Source of the DNA: Shewanella litoralis
GTDB lineage: Bacteria > Pseudomonadota > Gammaproteobacteria > Enterobacterales > Shewanellaceae
Direction of reading: 5' to 3'
Assembly (NCBI RefSeq): GCF_009828585.1
Contig: NZ_WSRZ01000003.1
Span: 1 to 64,000 of the forward strand
DNA: 64,000 nt
In this document: positions 1 through 9,312 of the stretch, piece by piece
Layout of the letters: each line of letters begins with the position of its first letter
How positions within the stretch are numbered: the stretch's first letter is position 1
Notes under the pieces: model-generated
What the model was told of the DNA's origin: nothing
The model's database searches: none
Seen by the model: only the letters and a program-made list of their open reading frames with translations
Made by a program: the position numbers and the translations under genes

Positions 1-344
1 TTAGCTAATTGCATTAGGGCTGCGGGTATATAAAACACCCGATTTACAAGCCGGATATATGAAGGCAATGAATTTGTTTATTAACGCTTCGAAATCACTT
101 GCAAAACGGGTGGGTCCATATATGACGTTTGTTCGGGATTGACTAGAATGACAGGCACAAAAAAGCGACCTTGCGGTCGCTTTTTAATTCTAAATCAAAT
201 AAAGCCTACTACCACGATAATGGCGTTACTGCCGATGAGAAGACAAGGAAGCCGATGCTTTTCTCCTCGGAGTTGACTGGTGTCAATGAGAAGAGAAAAG
301 TGTCGGCTGACGCCGTATTATCGAGGCCAAGTAGTCATTATCAT
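1..344. other. Intergenic region downstream of gcvP
   Basis: No gene is recognised here. It holds a strong bidirectional hairpin at 159-185 and, closer to gcvP, a long imperfect stem-loop (arms 251-265 and 293-307, 13 of 15 positions paired) with a smaller hairpin TTGAC/GTCAA inside it. Short open frames exist on both strands but show no start signal or recognisable product. It is probably the 3' untranslated end of the gcv operon plus the tail of an unidentified neighbour to the left. Confidence 0.5.
159..185. terminator. Bidirectional rho-independent terminator
   Basis: The stem GCGACC (165-170) pairs with GGTCGC (175-180) around a TTGC loop and is flanked by an A-run and a T-run, so it can terminate transcripts from either side. 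On the minus strand it is the first strong terminator after gcvP, about 160 bases past the stop codon. Confidence 0.75.
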
Positions 345-3233
345 TTATTCATAGTCTGAAAGTGGGACACAACTACACATCAAATTGCGGTCCCCATACA
401 CATCATCGATGCGATTTACGGTCGGCCAAAACTTATTCGCCTTAACTGCTGCTGTTGGGAACACGGCTACTTCGCGGCTGTATGGACGTGAGTCAAACTC
501 GGTGTCCATAATGTCTGCTAGCGTATGCGGTGCATTGTGCAGTGGGTTGTTGTCTACTGGCCACTCGCCTGCTTCTACTTTGGCGATTTCGCCGCGAATA
601 GAAATCATGGCTTCAACGAAACGATCTAACTCAACTTTAGACTCTGATTCCGTAGGCTCAATCATTAAGGTTCCCGCTACTGGGAAACTCATGGTTGGCG
701 AATGGAAACCATAATCGTTAAGACGCTTAGCGATGTCCATTTCGGTCACGCCTGAGGTTTCTTTTAATGGACGTAAATCGATAATACATTCATGCGCTAC
801 GCGGTCATTACGGCCGGTGAACAACACAGGGTAATGTGTTGATAGCTTTTTCATGATGTAGTTAGCGTTTAACAATGCCGTTTGGGTTGATTGCTTAATG
901 CCTTTAGTACCTAACAGCTTGATGTACATCCAGCTGATTGGCAGGATGCTGGCGCTGCCATATGGTGCGGCAGATACCGCGCCGTTATGGTCGCTTTCGC
1001 GGCCAGGCTTAACCACTACGTGGCCGGCAACAAATGGCGCAAGGTGCTTTTTAACACCGATTGGGCCCATACCTGGGCCACCGCCGCCGTGCGGGATAGC
1101 AAAGGTTTTGTGCAAGTTTAAGTGCGATACGTCTGCGCCGATAAAGCCAGGTGATGTTACTCCAACCTGTGCGTTCATGTTGGCGCCGTCTAGGTACACT
1201 TGACCGCCATATTGATGGACGATTTCGCAGACTTCGCGGATAGATTCTTCGTACACACCGTGAGTCGATGGGTATGTGATCATAATGCACGATAAGCTGT
1301 CGGCTAACTCAGATGCTTTAGCGCGTAAGTCTTCTAAATCAACGTTACCTTGCTTGTCACACGCGGTGACAACCACTTTCATACCGGCAAGTTGCGCCGA
1401 TGCTGGGTTGGTGCCGTGCGCAGACTGTGGAATTAAGCAAATGTCACGGTGCGCGTCACCGCGAGACTCGTGGTATTTTCTAATGGCGAGTAAACCCGCG
1501 TATTCACCTTGTGCGCCTGAGTTTGGCTGGATACACACTTCGTCGTAGCCGGTGATTTTAACTAAATACTCAGACAGCTCATTGATTAACTGCGTGTAAC
1601 CCTGGGCCTGATCTAATGGGCAGAATGGGTGCATGTTGGCAAATTCTGGCCAACTCACCGGCAGCATTTCAACGGCGGCGTTAAGCTTCATGGTGCATGA
1701 GCCTAACGAAATCATAGAGTGGTTTAAGGCTAAATCTTTGTTCTCGAGACGCTTGATGTAACGCATCATCTCGGTTTCGCTCTGGTAGCGATTAAACGTT
1801 GGGTGAGTTAACACCGCATCTTGACGCACTAATGCTTCAGGAATTGACTGGCTACCATTTGCAACGATGTCGGCATCGAGTGCAGCAACATCCAGGCCGT
1901 GGCCTGTGCCTAAGATCACATCGAACAATACTGCGATGTCTTTACGGATAGTGGTTTCATCTAGGCTGATACCCACAATGCCGTCGGCGTCGATACGTAA
2001 GTTAACTTGTGCGGCAATAGCGCGTGCATTGATGGCGGCTACATCGGCGTCTTTAAGGCTGATGGTGTCGAACCAGGTGTTGTTAACCAGGTTAACGCCT
2101 TTAGCTTGTAAGCCTGCGGCTAGGATGTCAGCTAAACGATTAATGCGTGATGCAATGGTTTTTAAGCCTTGTGGGCCATGGAACACGGCATAAAACGACG
2201 CCATGTTGGCAAGTAAAATTTGCGCGGTACAAATGTTTGAGTTGGCTTTTTCGCGGCGAATATGTTGCTCGCGCGTTTGCATGGCCATACGTAATGCGCT
2301 GTTGCCGCGGGTGTCTTTTGATACACCAATAATACGGCCTGGCATTGAACGTTTGTGCTCGTCACGGGCAACGAAGAATGCTGCGTGTGGTCCGCCGTAT
2401 CCCATTGGTACGCCAAAACGTTGCGCGCTACCAAATACCACGTCTGCGCCCATGGCACCAGGTGATTTGAGTAGCATTAACGACATGATGTCGGCAGCAA
2501 CGGTCACAACCACTTTGTTGTCACGCAGTGTGGCAAACAGTTCGGTGTAATCGGTAATTTGGCCGTAACGGTTGGTGTATTGAAATAAGGCACCAAATAA
2601 TTCGTAGTTTACCGCTTCATTGGCTGGGCCAACGACAACTTCAAAGCCAAAGCATTCTGCGCGGGTTTTCACTACGTCTAGTGTTTGTGGAAACACATCG
2701 TCAGCCACAAAGAAAGTGTTAGATTTTTTAGCTTTAGACACACGCTTAGCCAGCGCCATGGCTTCAGCAGCTGCGGTGGCTTCGTCTAATAATGAGGCTG
2801 ATGCAAGGTCTAGACCGGTTAGGTCCATCGACACTTGTTGGAAGTTTAAAATTGCTTCAAGACGACCTTGAGCGATTTCAGGCTGGTATGGCGTGTACGC
2901 GGTGTACCAACCTGGGTTTTCAAATACGTTACGCAAAATGACATTTGGCACTTGTACGCCGTAGTAACCCATACCGATATAGCTTTTAAAGACTTTGTTT
3001 TTGTCTGCTATGTCTCGGATATAAGCGATACCTTCGGCTTCGCCACATGAATCACCTATGGTGAGGTCTTGTGGGAGGCGAATTTTACCCGGAACCGTTT
3101 GTGCGGTTAAATCGTCTAATGACTCTGCGCCAATGAAGTTCAACATTTCTTGTTGTTGCTCTGCATTTGGGCCGATATGACGAGTAAGGAAAAGTTCGTG
3201 CTGTTCTAGTTGTGTCAGGGTTTGCTTGGTCAT
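345..3233 (-). CDS. gcvP: Glycine dehydrogenase (decarboxylating), P-protein
   Basis: P-protein of the cytoplasmic glycine cleavage system. It decarboxylates glycine with pyridoxal phosphate and passes the aminomethyl group to the lipoyl arm of GcvH. The 962-residue length matches the fused homodimeric type of gammaproteobacteria. The PLP lysine is K709 in the context [18 protein letters not shown], and the start has an AAGG ribosome site six bases upstream. It is the last gene of gcvT-gcvH-gcvP. A 227-base gap separates it from gcvH and contains hairpins (3428-3447 and an AACCC/GGGTT stem near 3320), so its expression may differ from that of the first two genes. Confidence 0.97.
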   Translation of the reverse strand: MTKQTLTQLEQHELFLTRHIGPNAEQQQEMLNFIGAESLDDLTAQTVPGKIRLPQDLTIGDSCGEAEGIAYIRDIADKNKVFKSYIGMGYYGVQVPNVILRNVFENPGWYTAYTPYQPEIAQGRLEAILNFQQVSMDLTGLDLASASLLDEATAAAEAMALAKRVSKAKKSNTFFVADDVFPQTLDVVKTRAECFGFEVVVGPANEAVNYELFGALFQYTNRYGQITDYTELFATLRDNKVVVTVAADIMSLMLLKSPGAMGADVVFGSAQRFGVPMGYGGPHAAFFVARDEHKRSMPGRIIGVSKDTRGNSALRMAMQTREQHIRREKANSNICTAQILLANMASFYAVFHGPQGLKTIASRINRLADILAAGLQAKGVNLVNNTWFDTISLKDADVAAINARAIAAQVNLRIDADGIVGISLDETTIRKDIAVLFDVILGTGHGLDVAALDADIVANGSQSIPEALVRQDAVLTHPTFNRYQSETEMMRYIKRLENKDLALNHSMISLGSCTMKLNAAVEMLPVSWPEFANMHPFCPLDQAQGYTQLINELSEYLVKITGYDEVCIQPNSGAQGEYAGLLAIRKYHESRGDAHRDICLIPQSAHGTNPASAQLAGMKVVVTACDKQGNVDLEDLRAKASELADSLSCIMITYPSTHGVYEESIREVCEIVHQYGGQVYLDGANMNAQVGVTSPGFIGADVSHLNLHKTFAIPHGGGGPGMGPIGVKKHLAPFVAGHVVVKPGRESDHNGAVSAAPYGSASILPISWMYIKLLGTKGIKQSTQTALLNANYIMKKLSTHYPVLFTGRNDRVAHECIIDLRPLKETSGVTEMDIAKRLNDYGFHSPTMSFPVAGTLMIEPTESESKVELDRFVEAMISIRGEIAKVEAGEWPVDNNPLHNAPHTLADIMDTEFDSRPYSREVAVFPTAAVKANKFWPTVNRIDDVYGDRNLMCSCVPLSDYE

Positions 3234-3427
3234 GATAAACCTTGTTCCAAATCGACCAGTTAAGGCGGTAGGGCACAGAACTGGAAAAGGGTGAAAACGT
3301 GTAATACGTGACTAACCCGTTAAGGGTTTAAATGCTGCGCCCTCGCCCTTGGCTTATTGTTGCCATCGGTGCGAGTGCGCTTCATTTGGCGATGCATTTT
3401 AGCGCCATGCTAAAGCTACATAGCAAA

Positions 3428-3447
3428 GAAGCTCCCTAGGGAGCTTC
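3428..3447 (-). terminator. Intercistronic hairpin after gcvH
   Basis: A perfect 20-base palindrome (GAAGCTCCCT then AGGGAGCTTC) lies 13 bases after the gcvH stop. On the minus-strand transcript it is followed only by a short U-rich stretch, so it could be a partial terminator or an mRNA-stabilising hairpin between gcvH and gcvP. Confidence 0.45.
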
Positions 3448-3460
3448 CTGTGGTTGGCGA

Positions 3461-3850
3461 TTATTCTTCGTCAATCACTTCTTGATAACCGTCTGCATCA
3501 AGTAATGAATCAATTTCTGACTCATCAGATGGCATTACACGGAAGAACCAACCGTCGCCGTAAGCGTCGCTGTTCACTAACTCTGGCGAGTCTTCTAATG
3601 CTTCGTTAACAGCAATCACGTCACCAGAAATTGGCGCGTAAATGTCTGACGCAGCTTTAACTGACTCAGCTACTGCGCAGTCTTCACCAGCAGTTACTGT
3701 GTCGCCTACTTCTGGTAATTCTACGAATACCATGTCGCCTAGAAGCTCTTGAGCATGCTCAGTGATACCTACTGTGTAGCTACCGTCTGCTTCTTTACGG
3801 ATCCATTCGTGTGAAGATGCATATTTCAATTCTGCTGGAATAGTGCTCAT
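3461..3850 (-). CDS. gcvH: Glycine cleavage system H protein
   Basis: Lipoylated shuttle protein of the glycine cleavage system. It carries the aminomethyl group from GcvP to GcvT and is reoxidised by dihydrolipoamide dehydrogenase. The protein has 129 residues, the usual length. The lipoylation lysine is K65 in [18 protein letters not shown]. The product is acidic, as expected for the family. It is the middle gene of gcvT-gcvH-gcvP, 143 bases after gcvT. Confidence 0.97.
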   Translation of the reverse strand: MSTIPAELKYASSHEWIRKEADGSYTVGITEHAQELLGDMVFVELPEVGDTVTAGEDCAVAESVKAASDIYAPISGDVIAVNEALEDSPELVNSDAYGDGWFFRVMPSDESEIDSLLDADGYQEVIDEE

Positions 3851-3993
3851 TGTTGTTGTTCCTTTATCTGATGTTCTAATTCTTAATCAATTAATTTTTT
3901 GAAATAAACCACAACCCGACTTGAGTGAATGCTATGCGATTGCCGATGCCCAATACACCCTAACATCCTAGCGCAGCTGTGGTTTACTCACAC

Positions 3994-5088
3994 TTAAAAG
4001 GCTTGTTTACCGTTGCGCACAAAGCTGGGTGCAATCACGTTGACCGTAACACGCTTTTTACGCATTTCAACTTCGGCGGTAGCGCCAATGCCATTAGGCA
4101 CACGGGCCATCGCGATAGAGTAACCTAACGTTGGCGAAAACGAACCGCTGGTGATCACACCTTGATGTTCTACACCGTCTGCGTCGGTAAAGAACACTGC
4201 CATATCATGGCGTAAAACGCCCTTTTCTTCCATGACTAAACCGACTAATTTTTCAGTGCCAGCAGCTTTAATGGCAGTCAGTGCGTCGCGGCCAATAAAG
4301 TCTCGATCGCTCGGCTCCCACGCGACTGTCCAGCCCATGTTGGCCGCTAATGGATTGATTGACTCGTCCATATCCTGCCCGTATAGGTTCATGCCCGCTT
4401 CTAAACGTAGGGTGTCGCGTGCACCTAGGCCACATGGCTTAACGCCTGTGTCTAATAATGCTTGCCATAAGGCTTCTGCTTCGGCTTCTGGAACAATGAT
4501 TTCGTAGCCCGCTTCGCCGGTGTAACCGGTTGTAGCAATAAATAGGCTGCCTGACTGCACACCAAAAAATGGCTTCATGCCATCTACAGCTGCATTTTGC
4601 TCAGCGCTGAATACCTGCGCGGCTTTAGCTTTAGCGTTAGGACCTTGTACGGCAATCATCGCTAGCTCTGGACGCTCGGTAACCACAACATCAAACGCGG
4701 CGGCTTGCTTGTTGATCCACGCTAAGTCTTTGTCGCGGGTGGCTGAGTTAACTACCACGCGGTAATGGGTGTCGGTGAGATAATAGGTAATAAGGTCGTC
4801 GATAATGCCAGCGCTTTCGTCTAGCATGCCGCCGTAAAGGGCTTTGCCTGGAACGGTGAGTTTGGCAACATCGTTAGCAAGTAACTTACGTAAAAAGGCA
4901 CAAGCTTCGCTACCGGTTACGTCAACCACTGTCATGTGCGATACGTCGAACATGCCCGCATCTTGACGCACTGCATGGTGTTCTTCGATTTGAGAGCCGT
5001 AGTTAATCGGCATTTCCCAACCGTGAAAATCAACCATTTTGGCTTTCGATTCTAAATGCTTGTTAAAAAGTACAGTTTTGCTAGCCAT
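3994..5088 (-). CDS. gcvT: Glycine cleavage system T protein (aminomethyltransferase)
   Basis: T-protein. It releases ammonia from the aminomethyl-lipoyl intermediate on GcvH and transfers the methylene group to tetrahydrofolate, giving 5,10-methylene-THF. The 364 residues cover the full family, with N-terminal [12 protein letters not shown], the folate-domain stretch MFDVSHM and the C-terminal GCV_T barrel ([16 protein letters not shown]). The start has an AAGGGA ribosome site. It is first in gcvTHP. The 220-base upstream region carries a TTTTGTATACAAAA palindrome and several CTAAT motifs but no recognisable glycine riboswitch. Confidence 0.97.
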   Translation of the reverse strand: MASKTVLFNKHLESKAKMVDFHGWEMPINYGSQIEEHHAVRQDAGMFDVSHMTVVDVTGSEACAFLRKLLANDVAKLTVPGKALYGGMLDESAGIIDDLITYYLTDTHYRVVVNSATRDKDLAWINKQAAAFDVVVTERPELAMIAVQGPNAKAKAAQVFSAEQNAAVDGMKPFFGVQSGSLFIATTGYTGEAGYEIIVPEAEAEALWQALLDTGVKPCGLGARDTLRLEAGMNLYGQDMDESINPLAANMGWTVAWEPSDRDFIGRDALTAIKAAGTEKLVGLVMEEKGVLRHDMAVFFTDADGVEHQGVITSGSFSPTLGYSIAMARVPNGIGATAEVEMRKKRVTVNVIAPSFVRNGKQAF

Positions 5089-5164
5089 TATTATCCCTTT
5101 TTTTGAGGCCTTTCTTATGTAGGTCTTTGATAAAATGCGGTCAAAATTATACTCCGCAGACCTG

Positions 5165-5178
5165 TTTTGTATACAAAA
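5165..5178. promoter_or_regulatory. Candidate operator upstream of gcvT
   Basis: TTTTGTATACAAAA is a perfect 14-base palindrome about 77 bases upstream of the gcvT start. The core TTGTATACAA resembles operators of GntR-type regulators, but no regulator is identified here. Three CTAAT/ATTAG motifs between about 5185 and 5219 recall the core of E. coli GcvA sites; that link is inference only. Confidence 0.35.
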
Positions 5179-5308
5179 AAATTTTCTAATCCGAGGTTGG
5201 TCGCATTAGTTTAGCTAATCCATTGCTGTAATTTTTTTTACATATTTTTTTACAATAAAATGACTGATTTGGCTGTATTGCCTGATATTAAACAACTTTC
5301 TACATTAG

Positions 5309-6532
5309 CTAAGATGAAATTGATTGGCGGCAAAGTTTAGGTAATGTCATTTTGTTACCCATAGCCTGTTTGATGAACACTGTTTTCAGCCCAGCGACAT
5401 TATCGACCAGGGTTAGACCGATATCACGAATGGCTTTTTTAAGCGGATTACTGCCGGCAAACAGTCTTTTAAAGCCTTCCATGGTGGCGATCATTTCCAT
5501 GGCGTCGGCTTTACGCCAGCGCTCTAGGGCACGTAAATGGCTATATTCGCCTAAGTCTTTACCTTGCTGGTGCAGCTCGGTAAAGGTGTCGACAATACTG
5601 GCCGCGTCTAAAAAGCCAAGGTTTACCCCTTGGCCAGCTAGCGGATGAATAGTATGAGCAGCGTCACCGGCTAACACCAAACGGTGGCGAGCAAAGTGGC
5701 GCGCATAACGCATACGCAGCGGGAATGATTGCCGCTCGCTCTCAACGTTACACACTCCTAATCGGCCATCTAGTGCGGCGGTTAAGGCTTTGCCAAATTC
5801 GACATCGTCTAAAGCTTGTAGGTGTTCGGCTTGCTCGGGCGACACCGACCACACGATAGAACATAAGTTATCTTGGTACAGTGGCAACATGGCTAACGGG
5901 CCGCCAGGTAAAAAGGCTTGTCTGGCGGTAGCATCATGAGCAAGTTCGGTGCGCACGGTGGCGACAATGGCGTGGTGACCGTAGTCCCAAAACGTTAATG
6001 GAATACTGCACTGCTGACGCACCCATGAGTTGGCACCGTCAGCAGCAACCACAACCGCAGCGCTGATATTGTCGCCATTAGCGAGCGTGAGCCAGGCTTC
6101 GCGCTCGCCAAAGGCCACACGCTCAAGGAGCTGTTCTTCTATGTGGGTAAGATTAGTGATTTCGCTGGCGCGTTTGGCAAGGGCGTGACTAATGGCATCG
6201 TTTTCAATAATCGAGCCTAGGTAGGTTTCGCTAATGCTGTGGGCATCAAATTCAATTTTGCCTAGGCCGTCTTTGTCCCATACGGACATTTTTTGATATG
6301 GGCTAATGCGGCTGTCGTCGAGGTATTGCCATGCACCAAGGTTTTCCAGCAGTTGCTGGCTGGCTTTGTTAATGGCGCTAACACGTAATTTAGGTTTGCC
6401 ACTGACGGCCTGAGTTGTGCCTGCGTCTATTACCACGACATTCAGGTCGGCATTGGCTAGCCCAATGGCCGTTGCGAGCCCGACCATACCACCGCCGACG
6501 ATGGCTACATCATATGTTTTGGTTGAAAACAT
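5309..6532 (-). CDS. ubiI: FAD-dependent 2-octaprenylphenol hydroxylase
   Basis: Flavin monooxygenase of the UbiH/UbiF/VisC family, placed as UbiI (VisC), which hydroxylates C5 of the ubiquinone ring. It has the N-terminal FAD dinucleotide fold (AIVGGGMVGL), the internal VVAADGANSWVR motif and the C-terminal GDAAHTIHPLAGQGVNLGF motif. I place the start at ATG 6532 because AAGGA lies six bases upstream; a TTG two codons earlier is in frame but badly spaced. It lies 24 bases after ubiH, in the E. coli gene order ygfB-(pepP)-ubiH-ubiI-gcvT. UbiI versus UbiF is decided by context. Confidence 0.88.
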   Translation of the reverse strand: MFSTKTYDVAIVGGGMVGLATAIGLANADLNVVVIDAGTTQAVSGKPKLRVSAINKASQQLLENLGAWQYLDDSRISPYQKMSVWDKDGLGKIEFDAHSISETYLGSIIENDAISHALAKRASEITNLTHIEEQLLERVAFGEREAWLTLANGDNISAAVVVAADGANSWVRQQCSIPLTFWDYGHHAIVATVRTELAHDATARQAFLPGGPLAMLPLYQDNLCSIVWSVSPEQAEHLQALDDVEFGKALTAALDGRLGVCNVESERQSFPLRMRYARHFARHRLVLAGDAAHTIHPLAGQGVNLGFLDAASIVDTFTELHQQGKDLGEYSHLRALERWRKADAMEMIATMEGFKRLFAGSNPLKKAIRDIGLTLVDNVAGLKTVFIKQAMGNKMTLPKLCRQSISS

Positions 6533-6556
6533 GCTCAATCCTTACCTTAAAATGAG

Positions 6557-7939
6557 TTAACGCCAGCCCATGGCAGTTTGTGCTACGGGGCGTTTTAACG
6601 GCGGCAGCCAAGACAATAAACGCAAGCCAATACTGCGCCCAGCCACTAATGGCCAATATTGATTGGAAAAGCCACGAACTAAAAATTCGATGTTACGTAA
6701 AGTGCTGTCGCGGTCTTGTTGGCGTGCGGCCAAATATTGATGCACGATGTCGCTACTGCCAAGATCGACGCTTACTTCAGTTTCACTATTGGCTTGCGTT
6801 AGTGCGGTTTCAATAACATCTAACAAGCCCACCACATCACGCAGGCCTAGGTTAAACCCTTGCCCTGCTATGGGGTGTAAAGTTTGCGCGGCATTACCGA
6901 CAAACACACAGCGGTGATATATCGGCCTTGGCATGTATGACAAGGTAAGCGGATAGCTGACACGCTGACCAACATCGACAAACTGGCCGACGCGGTTACC
7001 AAAGGCATGTTGTAATGCGGCTAAAAATTCGCTTTTATCGACGTTTTTTAAGTCATCTGCTTGCGCTGGCGGCAATGCCCACACCAGTGAAAAACGCGAT
7101 TGCCCTTTGGCAGAGTCTGTTAATTGCGCAGATGGCTGTTTTAATTGAGTTGAGGACTCTTTTAATTGCGCTGATGGCTCTTTTAATTGCGCTGAGGGCT
7201 CTTTGGCTTGCGTCGATGATGCTTTAGATTGCGCTGAGAATGCGCTCATGTTTTGCATCGGCAGCAAGGCTAATGGGCCGGTTTGAGTAAAGCGCTCATA
7301 AGCCCAATGCTGGTGCGGTTGATTGGTGGTGACATTGGCAACGATGGCCGTTTGTTGAAAATCAACTTGCTCAGTTGTTTGGCCTAAATACTGGCGTACT
7401 ACTGAGTGCGCACCGTCTGCGGCCACCAGCAATTGGCAATGCAGCTGACTGCCGTCATCTAACGACAACACATGGCCATCTTGCTGGGCCTGTAAAGCGG
7501 TGACTTTAGCGGGGCAATAAACCTGTACTGAGGACTTAGCCAGTTCATCAAACAGTACGCTACCGACTTTAGCCAACTCAACCACCTGCCCTAGCGCATC
7601 TAATCCTAGCGGTTTAGCGTTAAGCTCAGTCATGCCAAAGTGGCCGCGATCGGACACATGGATGTTTTCAATCGGCGTGCCTAAATGCTTAAGCTTTGGC
7701 CAAATGCCTAGACGATTCAGTTCAAAAATAGAGCCATGAGCAATGGCAATGGAGCGAGCATCAAAACCTGGGTGTTTATTGTCAGCAACATGAGCTTCAA
7801 TTAAAGCGATACGCAGCGGTCGCGTAAGTGATGCAGATAACCTGGCTAATCCTAGGGCTAATGTCGCCCCAGCCATCGCGCCACCAACAATGGCAATGTC
7901 GACAGCTTGAGGTGAAGTTGAATGATGTACTGTGGTCAT
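6557..7939 (-). CDS. ubiH: 2-octaprenyl-6-methoxyphenyl hydroxylase with internal repeat insert
   Basis: Aerobic ubiquinone biosynthesis flavin monooxygenase that hydroxylates C1 of the ring. The FAD fold VGGAMAG is at residues 18-24, VAADGAHSV at 172-180, and the C-terminal motif reads GNAAQTLHPIAGQGFNLGL. At 460 residues it is about 65 longer than E. coli UbiH. Part of the excess is a low-complexity insert at about residues 231-280, between GPLALLPM and SRFSLVWALP, built from near-identical heptads such as KEPSAQL. The frame stays open, so the protein is probably functional. In E. coli pepP sits directly upstream; here only 30 bases separate ubiH from the ygfB-like gene. Confidence 0.93.
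   Translation of the reverse strand: MTTVHHSTSPQAVDIAIVGGAMAGATLALGLARLSASLTRPLRIALIEAHVADNKHPGFDARSIAIAHGSIFELNRLGIWPKLKHLGTPIENIHVSDRGHFGMTELNAKPLGLDALGQVVELAKVGSVLFDELAKSSVQVYCPAKVTALQAQQDGHVLSLDDGSQLHCQLLVAADGAHSVVRQYLGQTTEQVDFQQTAIVANVTTNQPHQHWAYERFTQTGPLALLPMQNMSAFSAQSKASSTQAKEPSAQLKEPSAQLKESSTQLKQPSAQLTDSAKGQSRFSLVWALPPAQADDLKNVDKSEFLAALQHAFGNRVGQFVDVGQRVSYPLTLSYMPRPIYHRCVFVGNAAQTLHPIAGQGFNLGLRDVVGLLDVIETALTQANSETEVSVDLGSSDIVHQYLAARQQDRDSTLRNIEFLVRGFSNQYWPLVAGRSIGLRLLSWLPPLKRPVAQTAMGWR
7109..7234 (-). repeat. 21-bp tandem repeat inside ubiH
   Basis: This stretch encodes repeated heptads (KEPSAQL, KEPSAQL, KESSTQL, KQPSAQL, with degenerate flanking units). The underlying 21-base unit is nearly identical in the central copies. 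Because the unit is a multiple of three, copy-number change would keep the reading frame. Confidence 0.85.
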
Positions 7940-7969
7940 ACGCTGCGCCGCTGCTGATACGGTTAAAAA

Positions 7970-8545
7970 TTAATGGATAGTCGATGACTTATCGGTGTCA
8001 TTTAACGGCATGTCTAGGCCAAACTCTGAGTAACATAAAATGGCCGACATTCTGACAAACTCTTGCAGTTCAATGTAGGCGGTTTCTGATTCTTCATCAT
8101 CACCAACATCAAATTCAACCTGAGCAATTTCAGCTAAGTCTTTAATCACTTCACGCACGTCGGGTGACGATTTGGCCAACTCGGGTTGAATAATCGCAAT
8201 GCCGGTTAAAAAGCTTTGCGTCCAAAGGGCCAGAGCTTCAACACGGTGACTAAGCGAGACTTCTTCTTCTGGCAGTAATAAGGTAAAACCAAATTCAAAA
8301 TCTGCTAGACGAGCAACGGTGTCCTGGTAAAGCTCAGCAATTAATTGCTGCAAGTTAGACTCTAGCGGTTGACCGTCGTTCATTAAGTCGACCAGCGGTT
8401 TTAACCACGCATAATTGTCTTGTTTTACACCACCACAAATTAGCCCAACCAGTGCGCCATGCACTTCTACGGGGTGCTGACCAATTTCGGCCGCATCTAG
8501 GGCTTTTTTAAGATTTTCGATACATAACGAAGGTGGGGTTGCCAT
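7970..8545 (-). CDS. ygfB: UPF0149 (YgfB/YecA-like) family protein
   Basis: Small acidic helical protein of the UPF0149 family, which includes E. coli YgfB. Recognisable features are the early HGALVGLICGG motif, the central LLLPEEEVSLSHRVEALALWTQSFLTGI block and an acidic C-terminal half. It has 191 residues and an AGGA ribosome site. It heads the minus-strand ubiH-ubiI group and is divergent from zapA, the same context as in E. coli. The family's molecular role is not well defined. Confidence 0.9.
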   Translation of the reverse strand: MATPPSLCIENLKKALDAAEIGQHPVEVHGALVGLICGGVKQDNYAWLKPLVDLMNDGQPLESNLQQLIAELYQDTVARLADFEFGFTLLLPEEEVSLSHRVEALALWTQSFLTGIAIIQPELAKSSPDVREVIKDLAEIAQVEFDVGDDEESETAYIELQEFVRMSAILCYSEFGLDMPLNDTDKSSTIH

Positions 8546-8733
8546 GGTTTTTTCCTAATAGCGCGATATCAGTCTCAATGCTAGCAGAGTTACTATGATG
8601 CTCCAAATACTAGCGCGACTTGTGCTCAAATTTGTGAATAGTAATACAATGGTTGTAGGCGATTTGTTCACTCAAACAGCAAATAGTTAAAAACCGTTGC
8701 TGTTGCCTTGCGCTTTTAAATTCAGCCCTATAT

Positions 8734-8745
8734 AGTTCGCGAACT
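8734..8745. promoter_or_regulatory. Palindrome upstream of zapA
   Basis: AGTTCGCGAACT is a perfect 12-base palindrome 23 bases before the zapA start codon, just downstream of a TATA-rich stretch that could be a -10 element. It could be an operator or chance; no regulator is assigned. Confidence 0.25.
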
Positions 8746-8767
8746 GACTAAGGATTGGGGCGACATT

Positions 8768-9076
8768 ATGAGTAACAGTGCTGTTGATATAACCCTTTTA
8801 GGGCGCACCTACTCTGTTGGTTGTCCGAAAGGACGCGAAGATGCCTTGCGCACCGTTGCCAGAGAAGTTGAAAACCAACTGACAACCTTAAAGTCGCGTA
8901 CTAACAATTTAAGCCGTGAAGAACTTGCCATTATGGCCGCTCTCAACATTGGCAATGAGTTGTTTGAAGAAAAGCAAAAAAATAAGCAATACATGGCGCA
9001 AATGGATGAGCGTATTTCGTTGTTACAATCGACGTTGGAAACATCATTGGTTGAACGAAGCCGCAAGGATGACTAA
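8768..9076 (+). CDS. zapA: Cell division protein ZapA
   Basis: Cytoplasmic FtsZ-associated protein that bundles FtsZ protofilaments and stabilises the Z-ring. The 102 residues show the family pattern: N-terminal ITLLGRTYSVGCPKG, then RTVAREVENQL, and a C-terminal coiled coil (about residues 60-95). It starts the plus-strand unit zapA-ssrS-fau, divergent from the ygfB-like gene, an order conserved across gammaproteobacteria. Confidence 0.95.
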   Translation: MSNSAVDITLLGRTYSVGCPKGREDALRTVAREVENQLTTLKSRTNNLSREELAIMAALNIGNELFEEKQKNKQYMAQMDERISLLQSTLETSLVERSRKDD

Positions 9077-9121
9077 ACTAAGAATTCAGAACTAAGTGTA
9101 AAACTTATTTCTACCCTGTTT

Positions 9122-9302
9122 TGCTCCCTGGGATATGCGCGAACTGGCTATGTCCCTGTGCCGATACTTACAAACCCAGGGTGAATGCTTTTGTTGACAT
9201 TGTGCATGCTCGGCTCGTACCGAGAAGCCTTAGGAGATGAACATTTACCCGCCTTGAACCTACGGTTCAAGGGCTACGCCGGCAGCGGTATTTTGGGGAG
9301 CA
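9122..9302 (+). ncRNA. ssrS: 6S RNA
   Basis: Regulator of sigma70 RNA polymerase in stationary phase. It lies between zapA and fau, where 6S RNA is found in enterobacteria. The segments GCATGCTCGG, CGAGAAGCCTTA and CCTTGAACC...GGTTCAAGGGCTAC match the conserved right half of 6S RNA, and TGTGCCGATA matches the left side. CTCCCTGGGATA (9124-9135) can pair with TATTTTGGGGAG (9289-9300) as the closing stem, which sets the approximate ends. The fau start codon follows about 10 bases later, as in the E. coli ssrS-ygfA transcript. Confidence 0.93.
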
Positions 9303-9312
9303 TCCTAATTTT

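Noticed and set aside
1-183. Minus-strand open frame of about 60 codons at the left edge
   Set aside because: No ATG, GTG or TTG start in frame and no recognised product; it passes through the terminator.
171-359. 62-codon plus-strand frame overlapping the end of gcvP
   Set aside because: It starts inside the terminator hairpin, crosses a large stem-loop and overlaps the gcvP stop antisense. No ribosome site or family.
2162-2458. Long antisense and shifted frames inside gcvP and other conserved genes
   Set aside because: They lie fully within well-supported genes and have no independent start signals.
5089-5308. Glycine riboswitch upstream of gcvT
   Set aside because: The conserved aptamer blocks were not found on the minus strand; a covariance-model search would settle it.
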